DNA from: Ichthyophis bannanicus
Lineage: Eukaryota > Chordata > Amphibia > Gymnophiona > Ichthyophiidae
Length of the DNA stretch: 64,000 bases
Reading direction: 5' to 3'
NCBI GenBank assembly: GCA_033557465.1
Contig: CM066033.1
Span: 1,241,751,523-1,241,815,522 of the forward strand
Notes under the pieces: generated by a model
Database searches by the model: none
What the model was told of the DNA's origin: nothing
The model's input: the letters and a program-made list of their open reading frames with translations, nothing else
Position numbers and translations under genes: made by a program
Part shown: positions 42,641 to 54,109 of the stretch, piece after piece
How the letters are laid out: each line of letters opens with the position of its first letter
How positions within the stretch are numbered: the first letter of the stretch is position 1

Positions 42641-42965
42641 AGAAACAGTTCTAGTGGTGACCACCAGCAGTTGTCCAGACTGTGATGATATTCAGCTGTT
42701 ACCAGGATAGTCAAACCACATAAATTTATTCCTGCCTTTTTCATGGCCTAATTTTATGCAGTTTTTTAAATGAAAATTGCCACTGACTGTATAACGCCGG
42801 GGCCATCCTGACCTGCCCACAGACCATCCCAGCACTATCCGCACAGTGCTACAGCGGTTAGAGGAAATATTTAGCGGCACTCTCCGGATAGCGCAGCTGA
42901 ATATCCCTCTCACTGACATGTATTCAGTCAGCAGGTGCTGCTAACAGGATGCGCCTTTGACTAGC
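42641..42965. repeat. Unclassified repeat H, copy 2
   Basis: Shares with 32930-33560 the segments CCCACAGACC.TCCCAGCAC, AGCGGTTAGAGGA, GCTGAATATCCCTCTCA and GCAGGTGCTGCTAAC. The function and class are unknown. Confidence 0.6.
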
Positions 42966-43024
42966 AGGCCCTCTCTTTACCCTGAAACGTAATTAAACAT
43001 TCCTAGGAAATCGACCTCTGGGTT

Positions 43025-43918
43025 CATAAGAACATAAGATATGCCATACTGGGTGAGACCAAGGTCCACCAAGCCCAGTATCCTGTTTCCAACAGTGGCC
43101 AATCTAGGTCATACGTACCTAGAAGTTTCCCCAAAAGATACAGGTTTGGCGATGCTTGTACTGGGTCAAGCATTGATATCCTGGGTTCCTTCTTAATAAT
43201 GGTTTATGGACCTTTCCTCCAGGAACTTGTCCAAACCTTTTTTAAACCCAGCTACACTAACAGCCTTTACTATATCCTCCGGTAACAAATTCCAGAGTTT
43301 GATTACACGTTGAGTGAAAAAATATTTTCTTTTATTAGTCTTAAATAGTTTACCCAGTAGCTTCATTGCATGTCCCCTAGTCTTTCTATATTCTGATAAC
43401 GTAAACAATCGATCTACGTTTACCCGTTCCACTCCGTTCATTAATTTATAGACTTCTATCATATCTCCCCTCAGCCGTCTCTTTTCCAGGTTAAAGAACC
43501 CTAACCTTTTTAGACTTTCTTCATAGGAGTATCCTTCCATCCCCTTTACCATTTTGGTGGCTCTTCTCTGAACCTTTTCTAATATCGCTATATCCTTTTT
43601 AAGATACGGCGACCAGAATTGCACACAATATTCAAGGTGCGGTCTCACCATGGAACGATAAAGAGGCATTATAATATCTTTTGTTTTATTTTCCATTCCT
43701 TTCCTTATCATACCTAGCATTCTATTTGCTCTCTTGGCTGCCGCTGCCGCTGCAAACTGGGCCGAGGGTTTTAACATGCTATCCACAATGACGCCTAAAT
43801 CTTTTTCCTGGGTGGTGGTTCCTAATGTGGAACCTTGCATCGTGTAACCATAGTTTGAGTTGTTCTTTCCTAGGTGCATAACTTTGCACTTGTCCACATT
43901 AAATTTCATCTGCCATTT
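43025..43918 (-). pseudogene. CR1 LINE 3' fragment
   Basis: A minus-strand, 5'-truncated CR1 of the same subfamily as 8674-13341. Its frame is open through [54 protein letters not shown] and [18 protein letters not shown], so it preserves the Leu codon that became a stop at 9161 in the long copy. It begins downstream of the catalytic F-A-D-D box. The 5' break is at about 43918; the first 30 codons of the open frame beyond that are flanking DNA. Confidence 0.9.
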
Positions 43919-44458
43919 CAACTGAAATGGCTGAAAATATAAGTATAATCTTAAAAAGATTATGTATTTGCTTAAAGCAAGGCCTGGCAAACTACGGTGC
44001 CAAGCCCAACCCACCAACATGTTATTTTCAGCTCACTCTGAATGGCCAATATTTAAGAACATTTGGCCTGCTGACGCCTATCCCCAATATCATCATTCGG
44101 AGCCTGGAATGTCCACCTTTAATTAAGCATGTACGTTGGTGTATCATTAAAGTGGATATTCCAGGCTCTGAATGATGACATCTGCAGACTTAGGGCACCT
44201 GGCACAGGGGCACCTGTTTCCTCATCAATCTTGTTGACAGCAAAGGTTACTGCCAGCCTCCCACATCAGAAACCAAGAGACTGTTTGAAGAATGACGTGT
44301 TGCATTCAGTATTGTATTGATCCGTGAATACTATGCATTTTTTATTTCCCTGTTACCCTCCCCTTAGTGCTTCTCTTTTTTCTCCTTTTCTATCTCTCTT
44401 TTCTAGGTTTAGCTTTCTTTCTCAGCTCATCATGCAGGGGTACATACAACCCGATCAT

Positions 44459-44480
44459 CACACACACACACACACACACA
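44459..44480 (+). repeat. CA dinucleotide microsatellite
   Basis: Eleven uninterrupted CA units within a T/C-rich stretch. Confidence 0.9.
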
Positions 44481-44529
44481 GCCTGAGTATCTCTCTCACC
44501 CAGACATACATTTACTGGCAAACATCCAG

Positions 44530-45240
44530 GGCCCAATATTGTGGCGACGGCTATGCACCTCTGTCGCCGCTGAACTTTAACCCTGGATATTCAATCCGGG
44601 TCCATATCCAGCCACCGGAATTGAATATCTGGGTCTGTCGCAACAAGCCGCACTGCACGGACGCTAACTGGGCAGTGGCGATATTGAGCTGCTGCCCGGT
44701 TAGCCCCCATGGGTAAAGGTAGCTGAGGTGTTCCCACGCCTATCTTTACTCGCGGGTCGTCACCGCCCAGTTAACAAAGGGTGCCACCTCCGCTCCGCCC
44801 CAGAATGCCCATGGTACACCCTGATTCTACATGGATAGCATCAGGGTGTACGTATAGTGGTGGAACTGGTGGATATTCATCAGCACGAACCGTATTAGCG
44901 CCGATGAATATCCCTCTATAGCGCCATTTACAATGCTGACAAGTGTTTCTACATTTGGGCCAATATTCAAAGCCAATTATATGTTCACTGGTCGCCGGCT
45001 AAAATATAACTGGCTCACCCATATATTTTTAGATATTATATAATAGTATCAAGCAAAACATCTATCTGAATACACCAATACTATCCACATGAGAAAGTGG
45101 GAAAGGGTGGAAAGTGAGAAAGGGTGGAAAAAGGGCAGGCCGAGAAGGCAGCTGGATAGCAGCAATATTCAGTCACTCTCCGGATAACTCGTGCTAAGTT
45201 TAGGCCTGCTAAATAGCAGACCTATAGAAAACATATAGAC
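44530..45240. repeat. Unclassified repeat H, copies 3 and 4
   Basis: GGGCCCAATATTGTGG, GGATATTCAATCCGG and the inverse GAATTGAATATCTGGG, CGCTAACTGGGCAGTGGCGA and CGCCCAGTTAAC recall the GATATTCAG/GCTAACTGG vocabulary of the repeats at 32930-33560 and 63112-63545. A second, shorter related piece starts with GGGCCAATATTCAAAGCC near 44956. No coding potential. Confidence 0.5.
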
Positions 45241-45307
45241 CTACAGAGTTATAACTAAGGCCAGTGCAGTGATCCTACTAGGCAGATATGCAGCACCATT
45301 GCTTATA

Positions 45308-45525
45308 GTGGAGGAGTAGCCTAGTGACTAGAGCAGTAGGCTCAAAGCCAGTTTCATATTCCCACTGCTGTTCCTTGTGATCTTGGGCATATCACTTAAT
45401 TCCCCATTGCCTTAGGTATAAAATTAGAGTGGGAGTCCTCTGGGAACAGTGAAATACCTCCTGCACCTGACTGCAATTTGCCTTGAACTTCTGAGAAAAG
45501 GCTTAGCTAAATCCAATTTCCCCTC
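45308..45525 (+). mobile_element. tRNA-headed SINE, third tail type
   Basis: Head GTGGAGGAGTAGCCTAGTG, then CTTGTGATCTTGGGCATATC, then a tail with GAGTGGGAGTCCTCTGGGAA, ACTGCAATTTGCCTTGAACTTC and GGCTTAGCTAAATCC. The head matches the other SINEs, but the tail differs from both the L2-like and RTE-like groups. Confidence 0.75.
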
Positions 45526-45806
45526 CACATTCCCCCATACACATAGAGGTGCTTAATGTTTGGAATAAACAGCAGAGCCAGTTCTTAACTCAAGCTAGTT
45601 ACTGTGCTGGCTCAAAATCACTCCAAATATGCTTTTTTTTTTAAATTAACTTTTATTAGGATTTAAAAACAGAACCCTTTCACCAGCAGTGTTAATACTT
45701 CTGGGGACAAATTCTAATGCCATGTTTTTCTATAGTCTATTATTCGCATCTCTAATTTTAAGATGTATTTGTATAAAAAATGGAGATTTCTTTTCCCATC
45801 ACTTAC

Positions 45807-45945
45807 GATGTAGGTTGAGAGAGGAAGGCATCTTTATGAAGTTTGTACGACATATAACTGTTAAACGACCCAGGTTCCATAGATACCCCTTGCACAGTGG
45901 AAAAATATTTCTCTGTGAGGTTGTAAGCTTCCAACATTCTGAAAC
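45807..45945 (-). CDS. COL12A1: COL12A1 exon H: thrombospondin-N/LamG-like domain, first segment
   Basis: This 139-nt exon completes a Gly codon with two bases, encodes 45 residues and leaves two bases of a Ser codon. It reads [20 protein letters not shown], then [17 protein letters not shown] and DAFLSQPT. The start corresponds to the N-terminal edge of the thrombospondin-N/laminin-G-like domain, after the short linker in exon G. NLT could be an N-glycosylation site. Acceptor AG at 45946-45947 and donor GT at 45805-45806 are canonical (donor ACATC/GTAAGT). Confidence 0.94.
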
Positions 45946-46042
45946 CTGAAAAGCAGAAAAAGCAAATCAATTATAAACATACAATAAGCGACAGAAATGC
46001 ATTAGAATTACATTCCACAAGAACGCTGTAATGAATTCTTAC

Positions 46043-46081
46043 CTGGTGAAGTATATCCATCCAAATAAATAAGTGGACAAG
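46043..46081 (-). CDS. COL12A1: COL12A1 exon G: 39-nt linker exon
   Basis: A 39-nt microexon-sized segment encoding TCPLIYLDGYTSP plus flanking split codons. It connects the von Willebrand A domain to the thrombospondin-N-like domain. It is flanked by AG (46082-46083) and GT (46041-46042), and the phase fits both neighbours (two bases complete Thr; one base starts Gly). It is far too short to be found by open-frame length, and was located by extending the collagen XII pattern. The next intron is only 97 bp. Confidence 0.93.
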
Positions 46082-46804
46082 CTAAAATAGAAGGGAAGAG
46101 TCAAATATTAGCTTTCACTTTGAAGGGAGGCAGCTGCAATAAATGGTTTTCACGTGTCCTAGTTCAGGAAGGGGTCAATTTCCAAATGGATCCAGCTGAC
46201 TACATAAGGACTTGTACAACTAGATCAAAGCCTTTGAAAGTTGTCCTCCCCCCCTTTCCCCAGCTCATCAGTTCAAGTTGGCCTGCTAAGCTCCACCAGA
46301 AGCTAACTTTAACTGGTCAAATGTGGAGGGGACCAAGGGGCATGGTTAGGTCAAAGGAGAAGTTGTCCAGTAAGCACGACATCTAACCAGTGCTAGACAT
46401 CTAACTGGTCCGCCGATCTTAGGTACCATAAATGCAGGCCTAAATTATGTTGGCCATCCTCCCTTCCAACATAGGAAATAAAATATGTCTAGCAGCCCAA
46501 ACCTTCTCCCCAATTTCCCTACCAATCCCCTTTAGGTCTCTGAGCACCACAGGCAGGTTGAATATTGACAGTCCTAAGAGAGTAAAGCAAACAACGACCA
46601 CAAAATTCTGAATCAGTCTTGGTTCAAACTTGGATATGCAGGAGACTCTGTTATGCTATGCATGCAAAGATACTTCTCTTCTTAAAGAACTACAGAAAAA
46701 AATCCCATAAAGTTTAACTATAATATAAATAAATAAAAATAAATTGATTTTAACCAACTCTTCTACCATAAAAATGATTGGGGGTGATCTGTCCCATTAC
46801 TTAC

Positions 46805-46969
46805 TTGAAGTAGCTGTCTCACAAACAAAATTTATAAGATTCTCTTCGATCTTTTCAAAAGCATCAAAGTCATCAACTATGAAGACATGGCGTTCGCTGG
46901 GTTTGCTGCCAATGTTTCTCAGTTCGTTGTAATCCACGTCGGCCACACCAACGACGAAAACACTGAAAC
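46805..46969 (-). CDS. COL12A1: COL12A1 exon F: von Willebrand A domain, C-terminal part
   Basis: A 165-nt exon; it completes a Gly codon, encodes 54 residues and leaves one base. It reads [20 protein letters not shown], then [20 protein letters not shown] and [12 protein letters not shown]. These form the last beta strands and helix of the von Willebrand A fold; the Cys near the end usually closes a disulfide around the domain. Acceptor AG 46970-46971, donor GT 46803-46804. The intron separating it from exon E is 9559 bp and contains the four-level transposon nest. Confidence 0.95.
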
Positions 46970-47814
46970 CTACAAAGGTAGCACACCATGTTAACTACAT
47001 GTTCTAGGAATGCCCCTTGATATAGGTCAGCCTCTTTATAAAGCTTGATGTGATATTGTGCTATCATTAATGTACTGCGATACTACAATGCAATACAGTA
47101 TGTGGCAAAAACAGGGCACTTTTGAAATGAAAATCCTTCTTTATGCAATATAGCTGTAGGTTTCAGGTAGTTCGATGTCCGAAGCTGGCACATTGTTTTC
47201 TAAATGTGGGATTTGTTATAAAATTTTCAGTGACAATTTTAGAGAGAAACAATTAATAAATCGGTTGCTATTTGAAAAGTACGAAAACTGAAATTTCATC
47301 TTTTTAATTATGATGTTTCTGTCTTACCGAGGAAGTGTTAATATTTAAAAGTTTGGCAAGATCAACTTCCATGAACACTTTCAACTGGGATGATACTGCA
47401 TGAGGCAAATACCTTTTTTTTTTGGCCCAGCAATTTCCTCTGGATCCTTTTGGCTTCTAACATAATCAGAATTGGCTCTTACTGGGCTATGAACTATGAG
47501 TCTTCATTCACAGCTACCTGGGGATTTCCCCCTATTTTATAAACTACTGCAGTGACAATCCATGATCAGAAATCACAGATCACAAATCCTCTGGAAACCA
47601 ATTAGTGGATATCACTTTTCAGTGGGTCGCCAGGATGTCCTCCCTCAACAGCATTCCTCTCCTAGCTGGCCTAATAAACAGACGATCTGACCAAGGAATC
47701 AAACTTGATCTAAGAGCTAAGGTGAAAGGAGGAAGACCAAGAGTACAATTGGTTGATTGAGAGTATCCAAGGATACATGTGTTGAGGGGACAAATTAAAA
47801 ACAGAAATATTAAA
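46970..47814. other. Intronic sequence, nothing recognised
   Basis: Start of the long intron between exons E and F (its 3' part on the transcript). No supported feature before the CR1 remnant at 47815. Confidence 0.5.
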
Positions 47815-48150
47815 TAAATACTTCTGTTCAGTATTCACTGAAAGAGATAGCCGATCAGTAGCAAGGATAATATGTTATTCTATTTATGGAAGAGTATGTT
47901 TGCGCAGGACTAGCAAAACTGACAGTGACAAATCCATCAGGCCAGATGGGATTATCCTAGGATATTAAGGGAACTCAGAGAGCTTTTGGCAGAATCATTA
48001 AAGGACATGTTGAAACAATAGTGATCTCATGGGAATGGATAAGAGTTTAGGTTTTCCCTTTTTTATAACGTGGTACTAGAGGAATTTGAAAATTAATAGT
48101 AGCTGGAACAAGGAGTCATAGGATGAGGGTAAAAAGTTAATAGAATTATT
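47815..48150 (+). pseudogene. Degenerate CR1-clade LINE fragment
   Basis: Contains a CSVFTERE-like motif (about 47825) and a DKSIRPDGIIPRILRELREL-like motif (about 47930), matching the linker before the reverse transcriptase. A large deletion then brings it to a C-terminal motif near 48110. A SINE follows at 48155. Confidence 0.65.
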
Positions 48151-48154
48151 TATT

Positions 48155-48358
48155 TTATTTATTTATTTAACATTTCTTATATACTGCCTTTCATGATATC
48201 AAGGTGGTTTACATTGAACAAACTGAAATTACATTGAACAGGGCATTATAACTTGGAGATAATTATTTTACAGGGAACATGGGCAATGGAGGGTTAAGTG
48301 GCTTGCCCAAGACTACAAGGAGCACCTGTGGGACTAGAAACCCCAGTCCTTCCGGTCT
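48155..48358 (-). mobile_element. SINE with L2-type tail, head missing
   Basis: Matches 11889-12085 over GGGAACATGGGC.ATGGAGGG, TTAAGTGGCTTGCCCAAGAC and GTGGGACTAGAAACCCCAG. On the minus strand it lacks the tRNA-like head and ends in a CTGCC...GGTGGTTTACA-type stem and AAATAAATA repeats. Confidence 0.75.
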
Positions 48359-48519
48359 TAAAAAAGTGTATGTGATTAATATAATCTCTAGTGGTAGAAA
48401 GGGTGAGATAATCAGCATGGAGCAGAAGTTTCAACCTAAAAAGTAGTGGAATGATTGTGTTGCCCTCCAAGGACTATGCCAGACACTCTAAAAGGTTCAG
48501 AGATCCAGCCAATTCTAAA

Positions 48520-49151
48520 AAAAAAAAAAATGCTTACTCTATCCTAATTTACTATTTCTTCTTTTTTCAGCAACTTCAATTTTTATTGGATACAGGAAAT
48601 TACTTGGACCCATTCCAGTCAGGCTTTAGGTCTGGGCACAGCACCAAAGATGCACTGTTGGCCTAGAAAAACCTGTATCAGAACTCAGACAAGGGTATGT
48701 CTTCTTTTTAGTTACTTGGATCCTTCTGTGACCTTAAAAACTGTCAATTATACTATTTTATTGGATTAGTTACCAAGCATAAGGATTGGGGGTGTCGTTT
48801 TGAAAGTGGTTTTGTTCATTCCTAGAAGGGGGAATACAGAGAGTAATTTGGAAGGATTGTTGCTCTAGATTTTGTCCATCTGTATTTGGAGTCCCACAGG
48901 GTTTTAAACTTTTTAGCATTTCTTTGCAGCCTCCAGGTAAGATAATTTGAAGCTTTATACAACATTACCATCACTATATAGATGACATTCAAATCAACTA
49001 CCAGCTTCGTCCACATTCAGCATAAACTTTAAACCACTTTTTGTAAACAATTGCTGACTGGATGAAAGCCAACAAACTAAAAGTAAACCCCAGTAAGATG
49101 GACGCATTATGGGTGCACAAATTGATATCCTCAGGATTCATTCATCTAATT
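48520..49151 (+). pseudogene. L2 LINE, left half, split by a hAT element
   Basis: Plus-strand reading gives GNYLDPFQSGFRSGHSTKDA (an early reverse transcriptase block) and, near 49060, a LTG*KPTN*K*TPVRW-like stretch corresponding to DWMKANKLKVNPSKMD in another frame. It carries many stops. At 49144-49151 the sequence ATCTAATT forms one copy of an 8-bp target duplication; the L2 continues at 53625. Confidence 0.75.
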
Positions 49152-49300
49152 CAGTGATTCTCAATCATACTGGTGCGTCACTAAGAGCTGGGAGGGGTGT
49201 CACCAAAATTTGACAAACAGCAAGCCCATACATTCCTTAGCAACAATGTATGCTTGAACTGCATAGGGGAAGGGACGAAATAAGGAGCCAGGTACTTGGA

Positions 49301-52300
49301 CTCTACTACTACTACTACTACTACTATTTGAATACCGCTACAAGATGTACGCAGCGCTGCACAGACACATGTAAAAGACAGTATTTGCTCATTAGAGCTT
49401 ACAGTCTACTTAAGACAGACAATACAGTAGGTGTAGATATGGGATACATCTAGGGGTATGGTAAGGGAACACAAAGGAGACCAGATAAGTCAAGATTCAA
49501 AAGTGACAGTGAAGAGGTGTTTTCGGTCTGGATTTGAAAAGGCCAGAGAAAGCGCCTGATATACAGACTCAGGTAGTTTGTTCCAGGCATAAGGAGTTGC
49601 AAGGTTAAAGGAGCGAAGTCTGGAGTTAGCAATAAAAGAGAAGGGCACAGATAGAAGCAATCTGGAGTTCCCGAGGAGGGGTGTAGGAAGATATAAGAGA
49701 GGAAAGGTAGTGAGGAACTGAAGAGTAAATGCACTTTAAGGTCAGCAGAAGTTTGAATTGTGACTTGAGAAGAGGGGTAATATGAGCATGACGAGGCTGG
49801 CAGAAGATTAGCCGTGCAGCAAAGTGTTATACAGATTGACAGGGAGACAGATGATTCAGAGGGAGACCAGCAAGAAGTAGGTTACAATAGTCATGATGGG
49901 AGATGACTAAGTGTGTTCATAAAGGAATGGATGGATCTTGTTGATTTTATAGAGAGAAAAACAGCAGGTTTTAGCTATCTGATGGATGTGTGTAGAGAAG
50001 GAGAGCAAGGAATCAAAGATGATCCTCAGGTTGTGAGCCGAGGAATCAGGGAGGAGTAGAGAGTTATCCACAGAGATTGAAAAAGGAGAAGAGGAGAGAA
50101 GAGTTGAGGGGGGAAAATAAGAAGCTCAGTTTTGGCCATGTTCAATTTCAAGCATTGGTGAGACATCCAAATTTCTATGTCAGAAAAGCAGGCAGAGATC
50201 CTGGCCTGGATTGCCGGAGAGATTTCAGGTGTAGAGAGGTAGATCTGGGAGTCATCAGGGTAAAGATGGTACTGAAAGCCATGGGAAGAGATGAGCGCAC
50301 CAAGGGACTGGGTATAGAAAGAGAAATGGAGTGGACCTGGGGTACAGCAACTGAGAGTGGGATAGCAGGAGAGGAGGATCCACCAGAACAAACACTGAAA
50401 GAGCAATGGGAGAGATAAGGAGAGAACCAGGATAGTTGTTGTTGTTGTTAAGTTCCTTCGAGTCTGTGTCGACTCATGGTGACCCTCTGGATAGATATCC
50501 TAAACTGTGTTCGGTTTTCAGTCAGGCGGCTCGCTGCTAATAGAGTGACACCCAGAGCTGCTCTTATTGTACTGATCCATCTCAGTGCTGGCCTTCCTCT
50601 TTTTTGTTGACTTTCTGCTTTCTCTAAGGATCTCTCTCTTTGCATGATTTGCCCAAAGTATGAGAGTCAAAGTCTTGTCATCTGAGCTTCTAAAGAAAGC
50701 TTAGGTTTAATTTCCTCTAGTACTGACTGGTTTGTTCTTCAGTCAGTTCATGGTATACACAGTATTCATCGCCAACACCATAATTCAAATACATTGATTT
50801 TCTTCCTATTTTTTTTTTCTATCCAACTTTCACATCCATATGACATTATTGAAAATACTATGGCTTGAACAAGTCAAATCTTTGTATGGAGAGAGACATC
50901 TCTGCTTTTGAGAATCTTGTCTAGGTCCTTCATAGCAATTCTGCCAAGAGCAATGTGTCATCGTATTTTTTGACTGCTTGTCGTTTCTTTATTGATAGTT
51001 GATTCACGTAGGATAAAGTGTCAACTATTTCAATTTCTTCTCCATCAATGATGAACTTATAGATTTTGCCAGTTGTCAGGATCTTTGTCTTCTTTTCAAT
51101 AAGAGCGATGGGTGGGATAAGAAGAGAACCAGGATAGTACAGAGCCCTTAAAACCAAGTGAGGACAAGGTATCGAGCAAAAGGTTGTGGTTAACAGTGTC
51201 AGATGGAGCAGAAAAGTCAAGAAGGATGAGGAATGAGTAAAGGCCTTTGGATTTTGCCAGGAAAAGTCACTGGAGACTTTGGCAAGAACCATTCCATGTA
51301 TAGGATGAAAGCAAGATTGTAAAGAATCCAGGAGGGCTTGAGAGGAGAAAACATCGAGGTAGTGGAGATAAATTGTGCATTTGAGTAATTTAGAAACAAA
51401 GGGGAGGAGGGAGATGGTTAATAGTGAGAAGGACAGATAGGATCTAGTGAGGGTTTCTTGAGGAGAGGTGTAACCGCAGCATGCTTGAAGGCTGCAGGGA
51501 CAGTTGCAATGGAGAGCAATAGGTCTAGACTATGAGAAATGGAAGGGACAATAGTGGAGGAGATGGGTAGGAATAGGATCAGAGGAGTGGGCAGTGAGTT
51601 TGGAGGAGGAAAGAAGGTATGGTTTCCTCCTCAGAGATCACAGAAAAAGAAGAAAGGGTAGCAGAGGTAGGGGGAAAGTAGGGAGTGAAGAGGGGGAGGA
51701 GGGGAAATAGCTGACATCATGGGGAATTGGAGGGTGATCTTCTGGATTTTGTCAGGGTTTGGGCAGAAAGGGAAGGAGGTGTTGGAGGTGGAGGCACCTT
51801 GAGGAGAGTTGAGAGTTACAAAGTGATGGCGAGGGTCAGAGGTAAAGGGTTAGTCAGCTGGACATAATAGTCTTGTTTGGCGAGAGCTATGGCTGACTGA
51901 AAAGAGACAAGCATGAATTTGAAGTGTAGAAAGTCTAAAAGGTGCAGGATTTGAGCCAAGTGTACTAGGCTGAATGGGCACAGTAACATAGATAGCGGGT
52001 AGTGGAAGACAGCCAGGGCTGGGGTAAAGTATACCTCACAGGATGTGGCATGGGAGGAGCAAGAGCATCCAGAGCAGAGCAGAGTCCAGTGTTTTAGGAA
52101 GCTACTGCCTCGTCAACAGATTCAGACGACATAGTGGAGGAAATAGGTGATGAGACAGTGGAGGAGAGAGTCAAAGAGTCAAGAGCATGAGATTTCTAAA
52201 GAGGTTGGAGGAGACAGAGCAAGGTTGAGGTGGTGGGTGATGCAGAGTGAATCTTAGCAGGTGATGGTCCGATAAGGGAAGAACTGAAGTACAGAGGTTT

Positions 52301-53400
52301 GAAGGCAAGCAATTTGAGAAGAATACAAGGTTGAGGCAGTGGCCATGCTGGTTAGTGGGGGCAGTAGAACAAAGCTGGAGGTCGAATGAGGAGATAAGGG
52401 AAAGGTGCTTTAAAGCATAAGGGTCAGAGGGAAAGGGGTGAGATGGAGGCAGCCAGAGGGGTTGAAATTGGCAGGAAGGAGAGAGTAGAAGCCCAACACC
52501 ATTACTATGGCCAATGGGACGAGGTGTGTGGGAGAACTGATGGCCACCATGACAGAGTGCAGTGACCTATGCTGAGCCTTCTGGGAAGAGCCATGTCTCA
52601 ATTAGATCAAGGAGATGGAGAGCATTAGAGATAAAGAGATCATGAGTAAAGCAAGTTTATTTGAGATGGAGTGTGCGTTCCACAAGACACATGAGAAAGG
52701 GAGAGAGGAAGGGAAAAGGAGACGAATATGAATAAGATTTGAGGTGCTGCATGAAGATCTGTTGTGGAAGTGTGACAAAAGTCTAGGGCTAGGATTGGGT
52801 TTGATATCTCCGGATGAGAGAATGAGAAGGAGTAGAAGAGTGCAGTGCAGAGAGGAGACAGCACGGCGGTAACGAGGATGAGGTTATTTTAGAGAAAGAG
52901 AGGAGATGGCTGAATGAGAAAGTGATGAAAGCTCAAGAGCTGATGACAGGATAATGGGGGACAGGATGGTGGGGGAAATGAGAATGGTAAAGAGGAAATA
53001 AGGAGGGAGAGATTGAAGGTGTTGGTAGGAGGGGAGACAATTAGGGATTATGAAGAATAGGAAGAGAAAGTGATGAGGAGCCATAGAAGAGAGAGATGAA
53101 GAGGAGAACAGAGGTCAGGAGAAATAAGGATAGGTGAGAGAGAGACCACAGGGGATTAGGTGCACCTGTGAATAATCGTGGTAATGAGCAGATGGCTATA
53201 AGAGACCAAATGCCGTGGTGGAGGGGTGTGTAGAGGGGTGGGAGGGAGAGATTAAAGTTATGAGGAGATGTAGGAGAAAGGTAGGCATGCAGAAAACTGA
53301 ACAAAATTGCAGATAAATAAATAGCACATTAACAATGGTACAGATAAATAAACAGTAATAGTGGCACAGATAAATAAACAGTAACAGTGATAAAAAAAAT
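49301..53400 (-). pseudogene. Nearly full-length L2-clade LINE inserted in hAT element
   Basis: The minus strand carries, from 5' to 3', endonuclease motifs LLDLIETWLFPEG (about 52600) and LPLSDHHLL (about 52270), then an early reverse transcriptase block with [20 protein letters not shown] (about 51200). The RTE insertion (50436-51103) intervenes. The catalytic region [14 protein letters not shown] (about 50250, box Y-P-D-D instead of Y-A-D-D), [11 protein letters not shown] and a C-terminal APYAWNKLPESVYQAL-like motif (about 49590) follow. The 3' end is a run of TAG triplets (CTA on the plus strand at 49301-49327). Same family as 327-699. Stops and shifts throughout. Confidence 0.78.
50436..51103 (-). 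mobile_element. RTE-clade LINE 3' fragment with 35-bp target duplication
   Basis: Minus-strand translation gives TKILTTGKIYKFIIDGEEIE (post-catalytic RTE reverse transcriptase) and KRGRPALRWISTIRAALGV followed by a [13 protein letters not shown] motif (the RTE C-terminus). The 3' end is a TTG repeat on the plus strand at 50436-50453, that is a CAA-type tail. The 35 bases at 50401-50435 recur at 51104-51138 with 31 matches, a clear target duplication of L2 sequence. The copy is 5'-truncated (668 bp). Confidence 0.88.
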
Positions 53401-53624
53401 ATCAGTGGACACATAGGCCTCACAGAACGCCCTATAACTGCTCCTTAATTCTGTTCCCCCTCCAATGATCACTGTTGCCACCAGGCCAAGCATTATTCTT
53501 AACTACAACAAAAGGACATTTGGGCTCCCTTTTCGTTCAGCAACAGATCGTAGTGCTCAGTGTGCGACTCACATTAATACTATCTGTCAGGGATGTCACA
53601 AGAGAAAAAAGTTGAGAACCACTG

Positions 53625-54035
53625 ATCTAACTGAAGACTGATGGCTTGTCACTACCTCTAAGATCCCAAGTTCATTACTTAGAATTCAGCAAACATACTG
53701 CTTTTTCTTGTTTCAGCCCACTTCTATGGAACTTACTTCCCCGTCATCTCAAAGAGGAGTCAAATCATAACAAATTCAAGCCTGGGCTGAAAACTCATCT
53801 TTTTACTCTAGCCTTTGGCAAATTCTCCACTATACCCTCAGATGGCACCTGAATACTTTTCCTTTGTTCCTGCTTTTTTTCCTTTTCTCCCACCTCTTGA
53901 TGCTTCTGTTTTCTTTCAGTTGGATATAATTTTCCTTTCACTTTTTCTTATGTTGATTCTATATTTTTATTGTAAACCATTTAGAATGATCCTTTATGGC
54001 AGAAAAGTGGTATAGCAAGCAGTTGAATAAACTCA
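53625..54035 (+). pseudogene. L2 LINE, right half, after hAT insertion
   Basis: Resumes the L2 of 48520-49151: a C-terminal reading CFSPLLWNLLPRHLKEESNH and KPGLKTHLFTLAF, then a 3' tail with TTGTAAACCATTTAGAATGA and GTGGTATAGCAAGCAGTTGA. Begins with the target duplication ATCTAACT. Confidence 0.8.
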
Positions 54036-54109
54036 ATTAATATTTCTTTTTTTTTCTTTAACATATTGTGCAATATTTGGTATTTTAGAATTTCTATGTT
54101 GGATTTTTT

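Larger units (their letters stand above)
49152..53624. mobile_element. hAT-like element containing nested LINEs
   Basis: Left end CAGTGATTCTCAAT (49152) and right end with inverse CAGTGGTTCTCAAC (ending 53624) are terminal inverted repeats of the Charlie-like hAT type. Flanks ATCTAATT (49144-49151) and ATCTAACT (53625-53632) form an 8-bp target duplication with one mismatch. Only about 150 bp at the left and 200 bp at the right belong to the hAT; the rest is an antisense LINE inserted in it. No transposase is visible, so it is non-autonomous. Confidence 0.82.

Noticed and set aside
49250..49453. Small protein with a poly-Tyr stretch
   Set aside because: It is a translation of the CTA triplet run at the 3' end of the antisense LINE.
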